Source: Nocardia sp. CDC159 | GTDB lineage: Bacteria > Actinomycetota > Actinomycetes > Mycobacteriales > Mycobacteriaceae | Direction of reading: 5' to 3' | NCBI RefSeq assembly: GCF_023740735.1 | Contig: NZ_JAMRXH010000004.1 | Span: forward strand, 186,001-250,000 | Length of the DNA: 64,000 nt | Shown here: positions 43,446-53,257 of the stretch, in pieces | Position numbering within the stretch: position 1 is the first letter of the stretch | Layout: each line of letters starts with the position of its first letter | The notes under the pieces: generated by a model | Seen by the model: the letters and a program-made list of their open reading frames with translations, nothing else | Told to the model about the DNA's origin: nothing | Databases searched by the model: none | Program-made: the position numbers and the translations under genes

Positions 43446-44336
43446 ATGCCCCAGACATCACCGACCGACTCGAATGCCGCGTCGACACCGCTGAATCGAC
43501 GAGCGCGACGGCGGGAAACCGACGCGGTCGATACGCGGTTTCTCACCGACGAGATGACACCGTGGCTGTCACCGGCCTACGGCGCGGCGAATGTCGTCAT
43601 GCAGCTGGCCAACGCCGGGGTCGCCTACGGCGTGATGGAGAGCAGGGTCGACAGCGGCAACCTGCACAAGCACCCGTTCAAACGCGCCCGCACCACCTTT
43701 ACCTACATCGCCGTGGCGGTGGCGGGCAACGCCGAGGATCGCCGCATCTATCGGGACGCGGTCAACGCGGTCCACGCCCAGGTGCGATCGACTCCGCAAA
43801 GCCCCGTGCGCTACAACGCTTTCGACCCGGCGTTGCAGCTGTGGGTGGCCTCCTGCATGGCGGCCGTATTCGAAGACACCCGCAGGCTACGACGCGGCCG
43901 CACCCGCCACGATCCGGACACCATCTACCAGGCCGCGTCGGTCTTCGCGACCACATTGCAGGTGCCGCGGGAGATGTGGCCGCCGAATCGAGAAGCCTTC
44001 GACGACTACTGGAATCAGCAGCTCGACCGGCTGGAATTCGACCAGCGCATGCGCGAGTTCCTGATCGGCATTGCGCGCCTGGACTTCCTTCCGACCCCGA
44101 TACGATGGTTGTTCGGTGGCTGGAATCTGTTCCTGACACTGGGTTATCTGCCACCGCGGCTACGCGACAAGCTCGACGTCACCTGGACCGCGCAGCAGCA
44201 GCGCCGATTCGACCGCTGGCAGAGCGTATTCCGAGTCCTGGACCGCCTCACGCCCCGGGCCGCGGTCCGGATGGCGGTACGGCTGGTCGTCTGGGATATG
44301 CGGTTGCGCAACAAGATCGGGGCCACGGTCGTATGA
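43446..44336 (+). CDS. DUF2236 / MpaB-type oxygenase-like protein, copy 2
   Basis: 296 residues. It is more diverged than copy 1 but keeps the same plan, with VVMQLANAGVAYGVMES, VNAVHAQV, YNAFDPALQLWVASC and MWPPNREAFDDYW. A basic N-terminal stretch precedes the domain. ATG 43446 lies 41 bp after copy 1, and the stop overlaps the next ATG, so the three genes are one transcript. A hydrophobic substrate such as a lipid or isoprenoid fits the family but is not shown. Confidence 0.78.
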   Translation: MPQTSPTDSNAASTPLNRRARRRETDAVDTRFLTDEMTPWLSPAYGAANVVMQLANAGVAYGVMESRVDSGNLHKHPFKRARTTFTYIAVAVAGNAEDRRIYRDAVNAVHAQVRSTPQSPVRYNAFDPALQLWVASCMAAVFEDTRRLRRGRTRHDPDTIYQAASVFATTLQVPREMWPPNREAFDDYWNQQLDRLEFDQRMREFLIGIARLDFLPTPIRWLFGGWNLFLTLGYLPPRLRDKLDVTWTAQQQRRFDRWQSVFRVLDRLTPRAAVRMAVRLVVWDMRLRNKIGATVV

Positions 44337-45295
44337 ACACCCACGCGGAATTCTCCGGCTCCACAACCGCGCTGCTGGTCGATGGTGTGCCGATCGAGCT
44401 GATCTCGCCGGAGTCGCTCACCGCCGAAATGACCGGCCACTGGACTTATCTGCTGCTCGAGGGAGCGGCCTTCGTGATGCAGGGCATGCACCCGATCATC
44501 GCCGACGTGGTCGACCGTTACTCGGTCGCCCGCACCGACCCCCTCGGCCGCGGCATTCGCTCGGTGGACTCGGTACTGCGCTGGGTATACGGCGGACTCG
44601 AGGCCATCGAGGAAGGCAGGCGACTACGGTCGCTGCATCAACCGCTCCAGATGCGCAACACCGAGGGCCGCCGTATCAGTGCGCTGGATCCCGGTGCCTA
44701 CCAATGGGTTGTCGCCACCGCCTACATCACCACCCTCAACGCGGGCCCGCTGCTGATCGGACGCGAGTTCACCACCGCCGAACAAGAAGAACTACTGCGC
44801 GACAACGTACGGCTGGCCCGCATCCTGCAGGTGCCGATGCGGGGCTACCCCACCACCCGCGAGGAATTCGACGCCTACTTCACCACCATGATCGAAACCA
44901 CCCTGCGGGCACACCCCGACGTAGTGGACGGACTGGCCCAGCTGCGCCGCGGTCTACCTCACCCCGAGGCGCTCTCCCGCATCCCCGCACCGATGCGGCC
45001 GATGGTCGTCGTCGCCGCGCGTCCACTGCTGCGAGTGGTGTACCTGGCCATGGTGGCGGCCATGGACGAACGCATCCGTGCCATGCTCGGCGTCGAGCTG
45101 AGCCCTCGCGAAAACACCCGCGTGCGAGCGATTTTCACCGCGGTCCGGATGGCCTACCGGATCCTGCCGGACCGGCTCACCTATTTTCCGATCGCCTACC
45201 ACGCCCGCAAGCACCACCAATGCATCCGGGCGATGAAACGACGGGAACTGAACTCCGCCGCGTATCGGGTGCGGCCGAAGCAGCCGACAGGCTGA
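44333..45295 (+). CDS. DUF2236 / MpaB-type oxygenase-like protein, copy 3
   Basis: 320 residues, translationally coupled to copy 2 (ATGA). Recognisable blocks are LLLEGAAFVMQGMHPIIADV, SLHQPLQMRNTEGRRISALD, AYQWVVATAY and YPTTREEFDAYF. Compared with copies 1 and 2 it has a long lead before the first helix and a basic C-terminus. The three copies may be subunits or act in sequence on one substrate imported by the Mce system downstream. Confidence 0.8.
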   Translation: MNTHAEFSGSTTALLVDGVPIELISPESLTAEMTGHWTYLLLEGAAFVMQGMHPIIADVVDRYSVARTDPLGRGIRSVDSVLRWVYGGLEAIEEGRRLRSLHQPLQMRNTEGRRISALDPGAYQWVVATAYITTLNAGPLLIGREFTTAEQEELLRDNVRLARILQVPMRGYPTTREEFDAYFTTMIETTLRAHPDVVDGLAQLRRGLPHPEALSRIPAPMRPMVVVAARPLLRVVYLAMVAAMDERIRAMLGVELSPRENTRVRAIFTAVRMAYRILPDRLTYFPIAYHARKHHQCIRAMKRRELNSAAYRVRPKQPTG

Positions 45296-45465
45296 ACCCC
45301 GAACCTGTAGTTACTGGCTATTCTCTTGCTCTCCATAGCTCGGAGCCGGTCGACAGGAGAACTTGCTGTGCGCTCTTGCACGGCACTCCGCACATTGCGG
45401 CGATGTAGCTCCCGCCCTTATGTGAGTTTAGATTCCATGAAAACCCATCCGGAAGAACGAGATGC

Positions 45466-45504
45466 GTGTCACACTCTGATAGTTCTCTTATTGCATATCT
45501 ATCA
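45466..45504 (+). promoter_or_regulatory. Promoter/operator region B before the mce operon
   Basis: GTGTCACACTC (45466-45476), TGATAG (45477-45482) and ATCTATCA (45497-45504) repeat the order of motifs in region A (42469-42510), and the leader GGAGAGGAGTC is shared too. TGATAG and CTATCA form inverted arms. The other 200 bp of this 245-bp gap hold nothing recognisable. Confidence 0.7.
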
Positions 45505-45540
45505 CTCGGGACAGCGGAGCTCGAGGGAGAGGAGTCCGCG

Positions 45541-46425
45541 ATGACGGCCGCCCAGCGCGACCGTGCGCCCGAAGTCGGGCCGCACACCGGCTCCGATCCG
45601 ATCTCGCTGCGGCAGCGGGCTTTCGAGCTGGCCTGGTATTTCGTGACGGCCGGGTTCGCCTTCGTCGAGGCGTGCGGACGGACGGTGTCGATGCTGATCG
45701 CGGCCGCCCGCTGGACCGTCGTCGACATCGTCGGGCTGCGCTTCTCCTGGGCCGAATTCGTTACTCAGGCATGGTTCATGGTGCGGGTGTCGGCGCCGCC
45801 GGCGGTATTCATCTCGATCCCGTTCGGAGTCACCACGATCATCCAGGTGTCGGGACTGACGACGCAGATCGGCGCGACCTCGGTCGCGGGCGCGGCCGGC
45901 GGGCTGGGGATCATCGGCCAGGCCGCGCCAATGGTGGCCGCGCTGCTGTTGGGCGGTGCCGCCGGGTCGGCGATCGCCTCGGATCTGGGGGCGCGCACGA
46001 TCCGCGAGGAGATCGACGCCATGCGCGTGATGGGCCTGGACCCGACGCGGCGGTTGGTCGCGCCACGGCTGGCCGCGATGGTCGCGGTGGCACCACTGCT
46101 GTGCATTCTGGTCATGATCGTCGGCATCTCGACGACCTTCGTCATCAATGTCACCGTCATGCACGGGGCACCGGGCAGCTTCCTGTTGTCGCTGTCGGCG
46201 TTCTCCTCCTCGCTCGACGTGGCGATCGCGCTGGGCAAGGCCGTCGTCTTCGGCGTCGCGGTGGTCGCGGTTGCCTGCTACTGCGGGCTGACCGCCCGCG
46301 GCGGGCCGCGCGGGGTCGCCAATGCGGTCAACGCGGCCGTCGTGGTCGGCATGGTGACGGCGTTTCTGCTGAATCTGCTGATGACCCAGCTGTTGAGCAT
46401 GTTCCACCCACCGAGGATCGGCTGA
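45541..46425 (+). CDS. yrbEA: MlaE-family permease YrbE-A of the mce operon
   Basis: 294 residues with about five membrane helices. The MlaE permease domain contains TIREEIDAMRVMGLDP, the coupling-helix region that meets the ATPase MceG. AGGGAGAGGAG precedes ATG 45541. It pairs with YrbE-B to form the inner-membrane core of a lipid importer. The ATPase is not in this window, as usual for mce loci. Confidence 0.92.
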   Translation: MTAAQRDRAPEVGPHTGSDPISLRQRAFELAWYFVTAGFAFVEACGRTVSMLIAAARWTVVDIVGLRFSWAEFVTQAWFMVRVSAPPAVFISIPFGVTTIIQVSGLTTQIGATSVAGAAGGLGIIGQAAPMVAALLLGGAAGSAIASDLGARTIREEIDAMRVMGLDPTRRLVAPRLAAMVAVAPLLCILVMIVGISTTFVINVTVMHGAPGSFLLSLSAFSSSLDVAIALGKAVVFGVAVVAVACYCGLTARGGPRGVANAVNAAVVVGMVTAFLLNLLMTQLLSMFHPPRIG

Positions 46426-47357
46426 TGACCGCCCTACCGACCCATCCCGAGGCCGGGCCGGACCGCTCCGGCCCGCCGACGGCCACCACGAGCACACCGT
46501 CGAGATATCGTCCGCCGCTGTTCGGTCCGCTCGCGATGGCCGGACGGCCGGTCGGCACCGCCTATCGCGCGGTTCAGGCGGTCGGGCATCAGGTGAGCTT
46601 CGCCGTCGGCGCGGTGGCCGCGGTCCCGTTCGCGCTGCTGCACTACCGACGCCAGATCGCTCTGCAGATTCGCCACATCACTTGGGGGGCAGGCGGAATC
46701 GTCGTCGGCGGTGGCACGGCGATCGTGCTGCTGTTGATCGGGGCAGCCGTCGGCGGGGCGATCGGAATCATCGGCGTGATGTTTCTGAACATGGTGGGCA
46801 TGGGTCCGCTGGCCGGATTCGTGTCCGCCTACGGCAACACCCGCGAGATCGGCCCGATGATCGTGGCGCTCGGGTTCGCCGCGCAGGCCGGATGCCGGAT
46901 CACCGCGGAGCTGGGATCTATGCGTATCAGCGAGGAAATCGATGCGCTGGAAGCGATTTCGGTGCGGCCACTGCCGTTCGTGGTCACCACCCGGCTGATC
47001 GCGACGGTCGCCACGATCGTCCCGTTCTACGTGTTCTCCCTGACCATCAGCTACGCCTCGGCGTCGATCTTCGTGCAGTTCCTGCACAGCGAGACCGCCG
47101 GGACCTACCAACATTATTTCCGAAACTATCTGTCGGGCAACGATATCGGACTGTCGCTGGTGAAGGCCGTGATATTCGTCGCGGCGGTTGTGCTCATCCA
47201 CTGCTATCAGGGGTTCTACGCCGTCGGCGGCCCGGTGGCGGTCGGCGAGGCGTGCGGGCGGGCCATCCGCGCCAGCCTGGTGGTGATCGTCGTGCTCGAC
47301 ATGATGCTGACCCTGCTGTTCTGGGGGACCGACACCGGCATCAGGATCTCGGGGTGA
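46425..47357 (+). CDS. yrbEB: MlaE-family permease YrbE-B of the mce operon
   Basis: 310 residues. A Pro/Thr-rich N-terminal tail precedes about five membrane helices and the RISEEIDALEAISV coupling element. Its ATG shares one base with the TGA of YrbE-A (TGATG). Partner permease of the Mce lipid transporter. Confidence 0.92.
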   Translation: MTALPTHPEAGPDRSGPPTATTSTPSRYRPPLFGPLAMAGRPVGTAYRAVQAVGHQVSFAVGAVAAVPFALLHYRRQIALQIRHITWGAGGIVVGGGTAIVLLLIGAAVGGAIGIIGVMFLNMVGMGPLAGFVSAYGNTREIGPMIVALGFAAQAGCRITAELGSMRISEEIDALEAISVRPLPFVVTTRLIATVATIVPFYVFSLTISYASASIFVQFLHSETAGTYQHYFRNYLSGNDIGLSLVKAVIFVAAVVLIHCYQGFYAVGGPVAVGEACGRAIRASLVVIVVLDMMLTLLFWGTDTGIRISG

Positions 47358-47364
47358 ACCGGCG

Positions 47365-48399
47365 ATGACGACATTCCAGGATCTGTCCGGACGCTCCGCC
47401 GGCCCGTTGGCGCTGTTCGTCCGCGGCGCACTGGCCCTGCTGGCGGTGGCGATCGCCGCGACCGCCGTCCGCTACGCGACGACTCACCGATCCGGCGCCG
47501 CCGAGCTGCGGGTCGTCACGGTGACCTCCGCCGACACCAGCGGTGTGAACGTCGGATCCCCGGTTCTGTTGCGCGGCACCCACATCGGTACCGTCACCGC
47601 CATTGCGCAGGGCTCGGCCAGCCAGCGGATCGTGCTGTCGCTGGCGACGTCCGCGGCGAATCTGCTGACCGACGCGGCCACCACCCGGATCGCGGCCACG
47701 AATCTGTTCGGCGCGGCGGGCGTGGAGATCGTTCCCGGCGACCGGCCCGGTCACCGGCTGACACCGGGCACCCTGCTGGCAGGCCAGCAGCAGGTCGACC
47801 GTAGCCTCATCGACGTCCTGCGCCGATTCGGCCGCATGCTCGGCATGGTCGATCTCGGTACCCTGACCGATCTCGGCTACAACAATGCCGACACCGCCAT
47901 CACCGGCGCCGCGGACGGCATCCGGCTGGCGACCGTACTCACGGATCTGATGCTGCCGCCGGGCGCCGACGCCCGCACCTACTTCCCGATCCGCGACGGG
48001 AGCGTGACGCTCGAGGCGGCGGCACCGCTGGCTCCGGCGGTGCTGGCCCTGGCGCGCTCCCTGCTCGACCACAGCGACGCGCTCGTGACCCACCGGGCCG
48101 GGCTGTCTGCCGCACTGAGCGGAGTGAGCGATCTGTTCAGCTCCGTGGGCCGACTGCTCGGCGACGATCCCCACCTCGTCCGCGAGCTGTCGACCGCCTT
48201 CGACACCATATCCGGCCCGGCATGGCCGGTGGTCGTCTCACTCGGCTCGTTGCCGATTGCGTATTCACAAGCGGGACAGATGATTTCACGAATCGATCGG
48301 GCGATTCCGATCCGCGACGGCAAACCGGTGCTGCAGGTCGACATCGCCTCCCAGCTGCCGTTTCTGACCGCAAGTGCCACGGGAGGTGCCTCGCGATGA
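47365..48399 (+). CDS. mceA: MCE-family protein, MceA position
   Basis: 344 residues. An N-terminal membrane anchor (about 15-40) is followed by an MCE domain (about 45-130, with GVNVGSPVLLRGTHIGTV) and a long helical region that would build the shared tunnel of the hexameric Mce shaft. No Cys lipobox. First of six mce genes in the canonical order. Confidence 0.9.
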   Translation: MTTFQDLSGRSAGPLALFVRGALALLAVAIAATAVRYATTHRSGAAELRVVTVTSADTSGVNVGSPVLLRGTHIGTVTAIAQGSASQRIVLSLATSAANLLTDAATTRIAATNLFGAAGVEIVPGDRPGHRLTPGTLLAGQQQVDRSLIDVLRRFGRMLGMVDLGTLTDLGYNNADTAITGAADGIRLATVLTDLMLPPGADARTYFPIRDGSVTLEAAAPLAPAVLALARSLLDHSDALVTHRAGLSAALSGVSDLFSSVGRLLGDDPHLVRELSTAFDTISGPAWPVVVSLGSLPIAYSQAGQMISRIDRAIPIRDGKPVLQVDIASQLPFLTASATGGASR

Positions 48400-49412
48400 G
48401 ATTGCCCCGCAGATCGCTGCTGTGGCTGGCGCTGTTCGCGGCCGCGATGTCGGTGGGCGCGGCCGGATTGATCCGGCTGCTGGACCGCCCGGTTCCCGAC
48501 TCCACCGCCCGGTACTCCGCGGTGTTCACCGACATCTCCGGGCTCTACACCGGAGACGATGTGCGGCTGGCCGGTGTCGCAGTCGGGAAGGTGGCCTCGG
48601 TCGAACTGTCCGGCGGGCAGGCGGTGGTGGGATTCACGCTACGGCCCGATGTGCCGATCCGCACCGGCACCGTGCTGGCCATCCGATTCCAGAACCTCAC
48701 CGGTGAGCGCTACATCGCGATCCAGCACGGCGGCGAAACGCCGGGCGCACCCATCCCGCCTGGCAGCCGCATCGACACCGCCCACACCCGCCCGCCGATC
48801 GACCTCACCGCCGTATTCAACGGTCTGGCACCGATTTTCGACACGATTTCACCGACCGACGTCGACAGGCTCACCCGCGGTCTCGCGGCCTACCTGGAAG
48901 GCGACGGGGCCGGGCTGGGCCCGCTGCTGGCCGATATCGGCTCGATCACCCAGGCGGTGGGCAGCCGGGATCAGTTGATCGGTTCGCTGGTCGCGAACCT
49001 CCAATCCGTCGGTGAGACACTGCAGGGTCGGTCGGCTCAGGTCACGACCCTGCTCACCAGGATCAAGGTCCTCATCGACACCCTGCAGTCGCGTCTGGAT
49101 GCGATCAACCACACCCTCGACGTGAGCCCCGCCGCCGTCGGCCGCATCGGTGCGCTGCTCGCCCACCTGAACGATCAATGGGACACCCTGGCCCCCGAAA
49201 CGCTCGCGGCCCTGGTGCGATTGGTCGGCCAGGGCCGGGTCGACGACGCCGAGAGTCTGTTGAAGACCCTCCCGATCGGGATCGACTCCGTGCGCACGCT
49301 GCTCGAGCAGCTGCGCCGGATCACCCCGACCTCGTGTGACTCGCCCGATGCGGCCACCCTGATTCCGCAGTCCATCACGGTCGGCGATCGGACGGTGCAG
49401 CCATGCCGTTGA
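48396..49412 (+). CDS. mceB: MCE-family protein, MceB position
   Basis: 338 residues. Anchor helix (about 8-28), MCE domain (about 38-110, with GLYTGDDVRLAGVAVGKV) and helical needle region. A C-terminal Cys pair (SCDSPD and QPCR) is typical of mceB/C products. It overlaps the previous gene by ATGA and the next by 10 bp. Confidence 0.9.
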   Translation: MRLPRRSLLWLALFAAAMSVGAAGLIRLLDRPVPDSTARYSAVFTDISGLYTGDDVRLAGVAVGKVASVELSGGQAVVGFTLRPDVPIRTGTVLAIRFQNLTGERYIAIQHGGETPGAPIPPGSRIDTAHTRPPIDLTAVFNGLAPIFDTISPTDVDRLTRGLAAYLEGDGAGLGPLLADIGSITQAVGSRDQLIGSLVANLQSVGETLQGRSAQVTTLLTRIKVLIDTLQSRLDAINHTLDVSPAAVGRIGALLAHLNDQWDTLAPETLAALVRLVGQGRVDDAESLLKTLPIGIDSVRTLLEQLRRITPTSCDSPDAATLIPQSITVGDRTVQPCR

Positions 49413-50389
49413 TCGCGACCGTCCGCGCGGCCGCCCGCGGGCTGCGCCACGACCGCTCCGCCGGGACCGACCGGATGCGCGCCCTGCTCACCGGTGCGGG
49501 GGCCATCGCCGTCACCGTGATCGCGCTGCTGGCCGCCGCGGTCTTCTACTTCGTTCCGCCCACCGAACAGAGCGTCACCGCCCACCTGGCCGCCGCGGCG
49601 GGCGTCCGGCCCACCGATCAGGTCCGCGTCGCGGGCATTCGCGTCGGGCAGGTGCGCTCGGTGCGGCTGGACGGTCATCGGGTCCGGGTGGTGTTCGGGC
49701 TGCGCCGCGACGTGCACATCGGCGAGCGCACCCGCCTCGACGTCAAACTGCTCACCCCGCTGGGCGGGCGCTACCTGCAACTCACCCTGGCCTCCGGGGA
49801 CACCACGCGCACCCGCTCGATACCGGTCGAGCGCACCACCGTTCCCTACGACCTGCCCGCACTCACCCAACGGGTGACCCAGGGCATGCGGGAGGTGGAT
49901 CCGACGGCGCTGCGGCAATCCCTCGCCGCGCTGCGGGCCGCGGCCGAGCACAGCGACAATCTCGTGCCCTCGATCATCACCAATCTGCAGCGCCTGATCA
50001 CCACGATCGGTGTCCACAACGCCGACATCGACCGCGCCCTGTCGGTGCTGAACGAGTACTCCGATGCGATGGTCGCCGACAAGACCACGCTGACCGAACT
50101 CGTCGCCCACGCCAACGATGTGTCCCGGGTTCTGGCCCGGCGTCGCGGCGAGATCACCGAGATCATCGTCGGCATCGCGCAGCTGTTCGCATTCGTCCAT
50201 CGGCCGCTGATGCTGTACTCCGGCAAGATCGAACCCGCTCTGGACGGACTGCGGCAGCTGCTGCTCACCGCGGACAGCGCCCGCGCCGATATCGATCACC
50301 TGCTCACCTCCACCGGCGCATTGCTGCGCACCTGGAATGCACTGGCTGGCAACCCCTGTCCCGCCTCCGAACCGGAGTGCCCGCGATGA
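49403..50389 (+). CDS. mceC: MCE-family protein, MceC position
   Basis: 328 residues. The anchor is preceded by a basic stretch (about 1-28); the MCE domain contains VRPTDQVRVAGIRVGQV, followed by the helical region. The C-terminus ends with Cys residues (NPCPASEPECPR). The start lies inside the end of mceB, so translation is coupled. Confidence 0.9.
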   Translation: MPLIATVRAAARGLRHDRSAGTDRMRALLTGAGAIAVTVIALLAAAVFYFVPPTEQSVTAHLAAAAGVRPTDQVRVAGIRVGQVRSVRLDGHRVRVVFGLRRDVHIGERTRLDVKLLTPLGGRYLQLTLASGDTTRTRSIPVERTTVPYDLPALTQRVTQGMREVDPTALRQSLAALRAAAEHSDNLVPSIITNLQRLITTIGVHNADIDRALSVLNEYSDAMVADKTTLTELVAHANDVSRVLARRRGEITEIIVGIAQLFAFVHRPLMLYSGKIEPALDGLRQLLLTADSARADIDHLLTSTGALLRTWNALAGNPCPASEPECPR

Positions 50390-51297
50390 AACACACCATC
50401 CGCCGTGTCATCGGCAGCGCCGCAACACTTCTCGTCACCACCACCGCGGTGGGCGCGTGGTCCTCGGTACCGAATCCACTCGCCGACACCGCCGCGGTGT
50501 GCGCCGAATTCACCGACGCCGTCGGCCTCTACGCCGGGAACTCCGTCACCGTGCTCGGTGTCCCGGTCGGCAAGGTCACCACGGTCGAACCCGCGGGTGA
50601 CCGGGTGCGGGTGCATATGTGGGTCGACAGCGATATCCGGCTGCCCGCCACGGTGGGCGCGGCCACGCTGTCGGATTCGATGCTGACCGATCGCCATGTC
50701 GAGCTCACCGGCACCGATGCCGCGGGGCCGGCGCTCGATCGGTCCGGCTGCATCCCGCTCGACCGCACCCAGACTCCGAAATCGGTCAGTGATCTCTACG
50801 CGTCGGCGAACAAGCTCACCGCCGCCCTCGGCGACGGCGGCGACACCCTAGGTGCGCTGCTGTCCACCGCCGCCCAGCAGGTCGGCGGCCAAGGCACCGC
50901 GGTCCGCGATCTGCTCGCCCGGGCCTCGGCGCTGATCGGCGACCCGAACGCCCGCGACCGACAACTGAGCCAGCTGTTCGACAAACTGGCCGGACTCACC
51001 ACCACCGCGGCCGCCGATGCCTTGCTGCTGCAGCGGGCCCTCGACGAGACCGGCCCGGCAATGGACACCTTCTCCACCAACTTCCGCGGTGGCGTGCGCG
51101 ACATCGTCGGCACCGGAACCGAATTCTCGCCCGTGCTGGGCCGCATCCACGACCAGTACTACGAGCTGCTGATGGCCGTGCTGGACATCGCCGTGCCGGT
51201 GGCCCACGCGGTCGTGCCGCTCGCTCGTCCCATCGGCACCATTCTCGATCTGCTGCCGCTCGCCCAGAACGCACCGGCCACAGGAGCGCCGCGATGA
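50386..51297 (+). CDS. mceD: MCE-family protein, MceD position
   Basis: 303 residues. Signal-anchor (about 8-25), MCE domain (about 40-110, with AGNSVTVLGVPVGKV) and helices. Short for MceD proteins, which in mycobacteria often carry a long Pro-rich tail; that tail is absent. ATG 50386 overlaps the mceC stop; GTG 50377 is possible. Confidence 0.9.
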   Translation: MKHTIRRVIGSAATLLVTTTAVGAWSSVPNPLADTAAVCAEFTDAVGLYAGNSVTVLGVPVGKVTTVEPAGDRVRVHMWVDSDIRLPATVGAATLSDSMLTDRHVELTGTDAAGPALDRSGCIPLDRTQTPKSVSDLYASANKLTAALGDGGDTLGALLSTAAQQVGGQGTAVRDLLARASALIGDPNARDRQLSQLFDKLAGLTTTAAADALLLQRALDETGPAMDTFSTNFRGGVRDIVGTGTEFSPVLGRIHDQYYELLMAVLDIAVPVAHAVVPLARPIGTILDLLPLAQNAPATGAPR

Positions 51298-52319
51298 GTC
51301 CCCGTACCGTTGTGCTGCTGCGCCGGGCCGTGGCCTCGCTCGCCATCTCGGCCACCGTATTCACCGCTGCCGCATGCACATTCGATCCGGCCGATGTTCC
51401 GCTGCCCGGCTTTCCCGCCGCCGGCGCCGGCTACCGGCTGCATGCCGAATTCACCAGTGCGCTGAATCTGCCGCAGCGGGCGCCGGTCAAATCCCAGGGC
51501 CAGGCCATCGGCTCGGTCGCCGGAGTGCGGCTGGCCGGTGAGATCGCGGTCGTCGACCTCGACATCGACACCGGCATCACCGTCGCGGCCGGCACCCGTG
51601 CCGAACTACGCCAGGACACCCTGCTCGGCGATCTGTACCTCGCCCTCGATCCGCCCGCGAAACCCGCGGGCGCACTAGCGCCCGGAGCCACGATTCCGAT
51701 CGCGGACACCACCGCCAGCAATATCGAAGACCTGCTGAACGGCCTGGCCAGCATGGTCAACGGCGGCACGGCCGGAATCCTGGGCAGGGCCGCCCGACAG
51801 GTCGGTGCGGCATTGCCCGACGATCCGCAGCGCATCCGCGACATCGCCGCACGCCAGGCGCGGATCGTGCACGAACTCGACGCCAACCGTGCGTCGTTCG
51901 ACCGGATGCTCACCGACGCCGAAGCCACCGCGCGCGCCCTCACCGCCGATCGCGAAACCATCACCCGCACACTCACCGAGTGGCCTGCCCGTCAGGACGG
52001 GATCAACGCCCTCGTCCCGACCTTCGCCCGCTACTTCGACTCGATCCCGCAGTTCGCCGTACCGGTGGCGCAGATGGCCACCGACGCTCGCGCGCGGGAG
52101 ATCACGGCCATCATCGACATGCTGGCACCGCTGCTGCGCACCACCGTCACCCTCGATCTGACCCTGCCGAAACTGATCGGCCCGCTCGATGCGCTGATCA
52201 CCACCAAACTCGTCCCCCTGGCCGCCGGACAGGGCGGCATCGACGCCCGCATCGCCGCACCGCCGGTGTCACCCGACGTCCTGAGCGTCCTGCGAGCCAC
52301 CGGAATGGTGACCAAATGA
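51294..52319 (+). CDS. mceE: MCE-family lipoprotein, MceE position (LprN-like)
   Basis: 341 residues. The signal peptide ends in the lipobox FTAAAC, the usual mark of MceE. The MCE domain (about 45-125) includes RAPVKSQGQAIGSVAGV. The lipid anchor would place it at the outer face of the membrane within the hetero-hexamer. Coupled by overlap to mceD. Confidence 0.92.
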   Translation: MSPRTVVLLRRAVASLAISATVFTAAACTFDPADVPLPGFPAAGAGYRLHAEFTSALNLPQRAPVKSQGQAIGSVAGVRLAGEIAVVDLDIDTGITVAAGTRAELRQDTLLGDLYLALDPPAKPAGALAPGATIPIADTTASNIEDLLNGLASMVNGGTAGILGRAARQVGAALPDDPQRIRDIAARQARIVHELDANRASFDRMLTDAEATARALTADRETITRTLTEWPARQDGINALVPTFARYFDSIPQFAVPVAQMATDARAREITAIIDMLAPLLRTTVTLDLTLPKLIGPLDALITTKLVPLAAGQGGIDARIAAPPVSPDVLSVLRATGMVTK

Positions 52320-53257
52320 GAGCATCCGCGCTGTCCGCCGTGGGGCTTGTCGCCGCGACCCTGCTGACGGGCTACTACCTGATATTCCATCAACTCGGCG
52401 CCCGCCCACTGCGGCATACCATCACCGTCACCGCCCAGCTGCCCGCTTCCGGTGGACTGGAGCCGGGCGCGCCGGTCACCGTGCGCGGCATCAAGATCGG
52501 CGCGGTGCGTTCGGTCTCCCCGACCACCGCGGGCGTCACCATCGAGCTCGGACTCGACTCCGACAGCCGCATTCCCGCGACGACGCCGTTCGTCATCGAG
52601 AACGCCAGCGCCATCGGCGAGCAATTCCTCGACTTCCGGCCCACCGGCACCGCGGGGCCCTACGTCGCCGACGGCGCCGTGCTGCCGCCCGGCCGGGGCA
52701 CGATCCCCGTCAGCGTCGGACAGGCGACCGACGCCATGGCGGCCATGGTGAGCAGCATCGACCCCAACGATGTCGCCACCGTCGCGCGCTTCCTCACCGA
52801 CGCCGCCGGCGGCTCGCAAGCCGATGTACGCAACCTGGTCGCGTTCGGACACCTCGTCGATCGGTCGCTGACCGAACGCACGGGCACGGTCGCCGACCTG
52901 TTCGACGCGATCAGACGGCTGGCGGCGCTGGGCGCGGCGAACACCACCCAGCTCGCGGCCCTGGCCGTTTCGATAGAAGACCTGGCGCAGGTGTGGCCCG
53001 TGATCGGGCCGCTGTTGCCTGGTGTCGCCGATCACCTCGCCGACAACGGGCACAAGGCGGCACTTCTCGTCGACGGGGCAGCACCTCGCCTGCGATCACT
53101 GATCGCGGACGGATCGACCTTCGTCGATCAAGCCGTACCCGATCGCTACCGACGCACCGACGCCCTGGCTCCCATCGACGTCGGATCGTTCACCAGCCTG
53201 CTGCTGACCATGTTCCCCGAATCCGGGCGCATGCAGCTGCCACCGCCGACGAAATGA
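52316..53257 (+). CDS. mceF: MCE-family protein, MceF position
   Basis: 313 residues. Anchor helix (about 5-25), MCE domain (about 35-110, with LEPGAPVTVRGIKIGAV) and helical tail. Shorter than mycobacterial MceF, with no Pro-rich extension. It completes the A-F set and overlaps the next gene. Confidence 0.9.
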   Translation: MRASALSAVGLVAATLLTGYYLIFHQLGARPLRHTITVTAQLPASGGLEPGAPVTVRGIKIGAVRSVSPTTAGVTIELGLDSDSRIPATTPFVIENASAIGEQFLDFRPTGTAGPYVADGAVLPPGRGTIPVSVGQATDAMAAMVSSIDPNDVATVARFLTDAAGGSQADVRNLVAFGHLVDRSLTERTGTVADLFDAIRRLAALGAANTTQLAALAVSIEDLAQVWPVIGPLLPGVADHLADNGHKAALLVDGAAPRLRSLIADGSTFVDQAVPDRYRRTDALAPIDVGSFTSLLLTMFPESGRMQLPPPTK

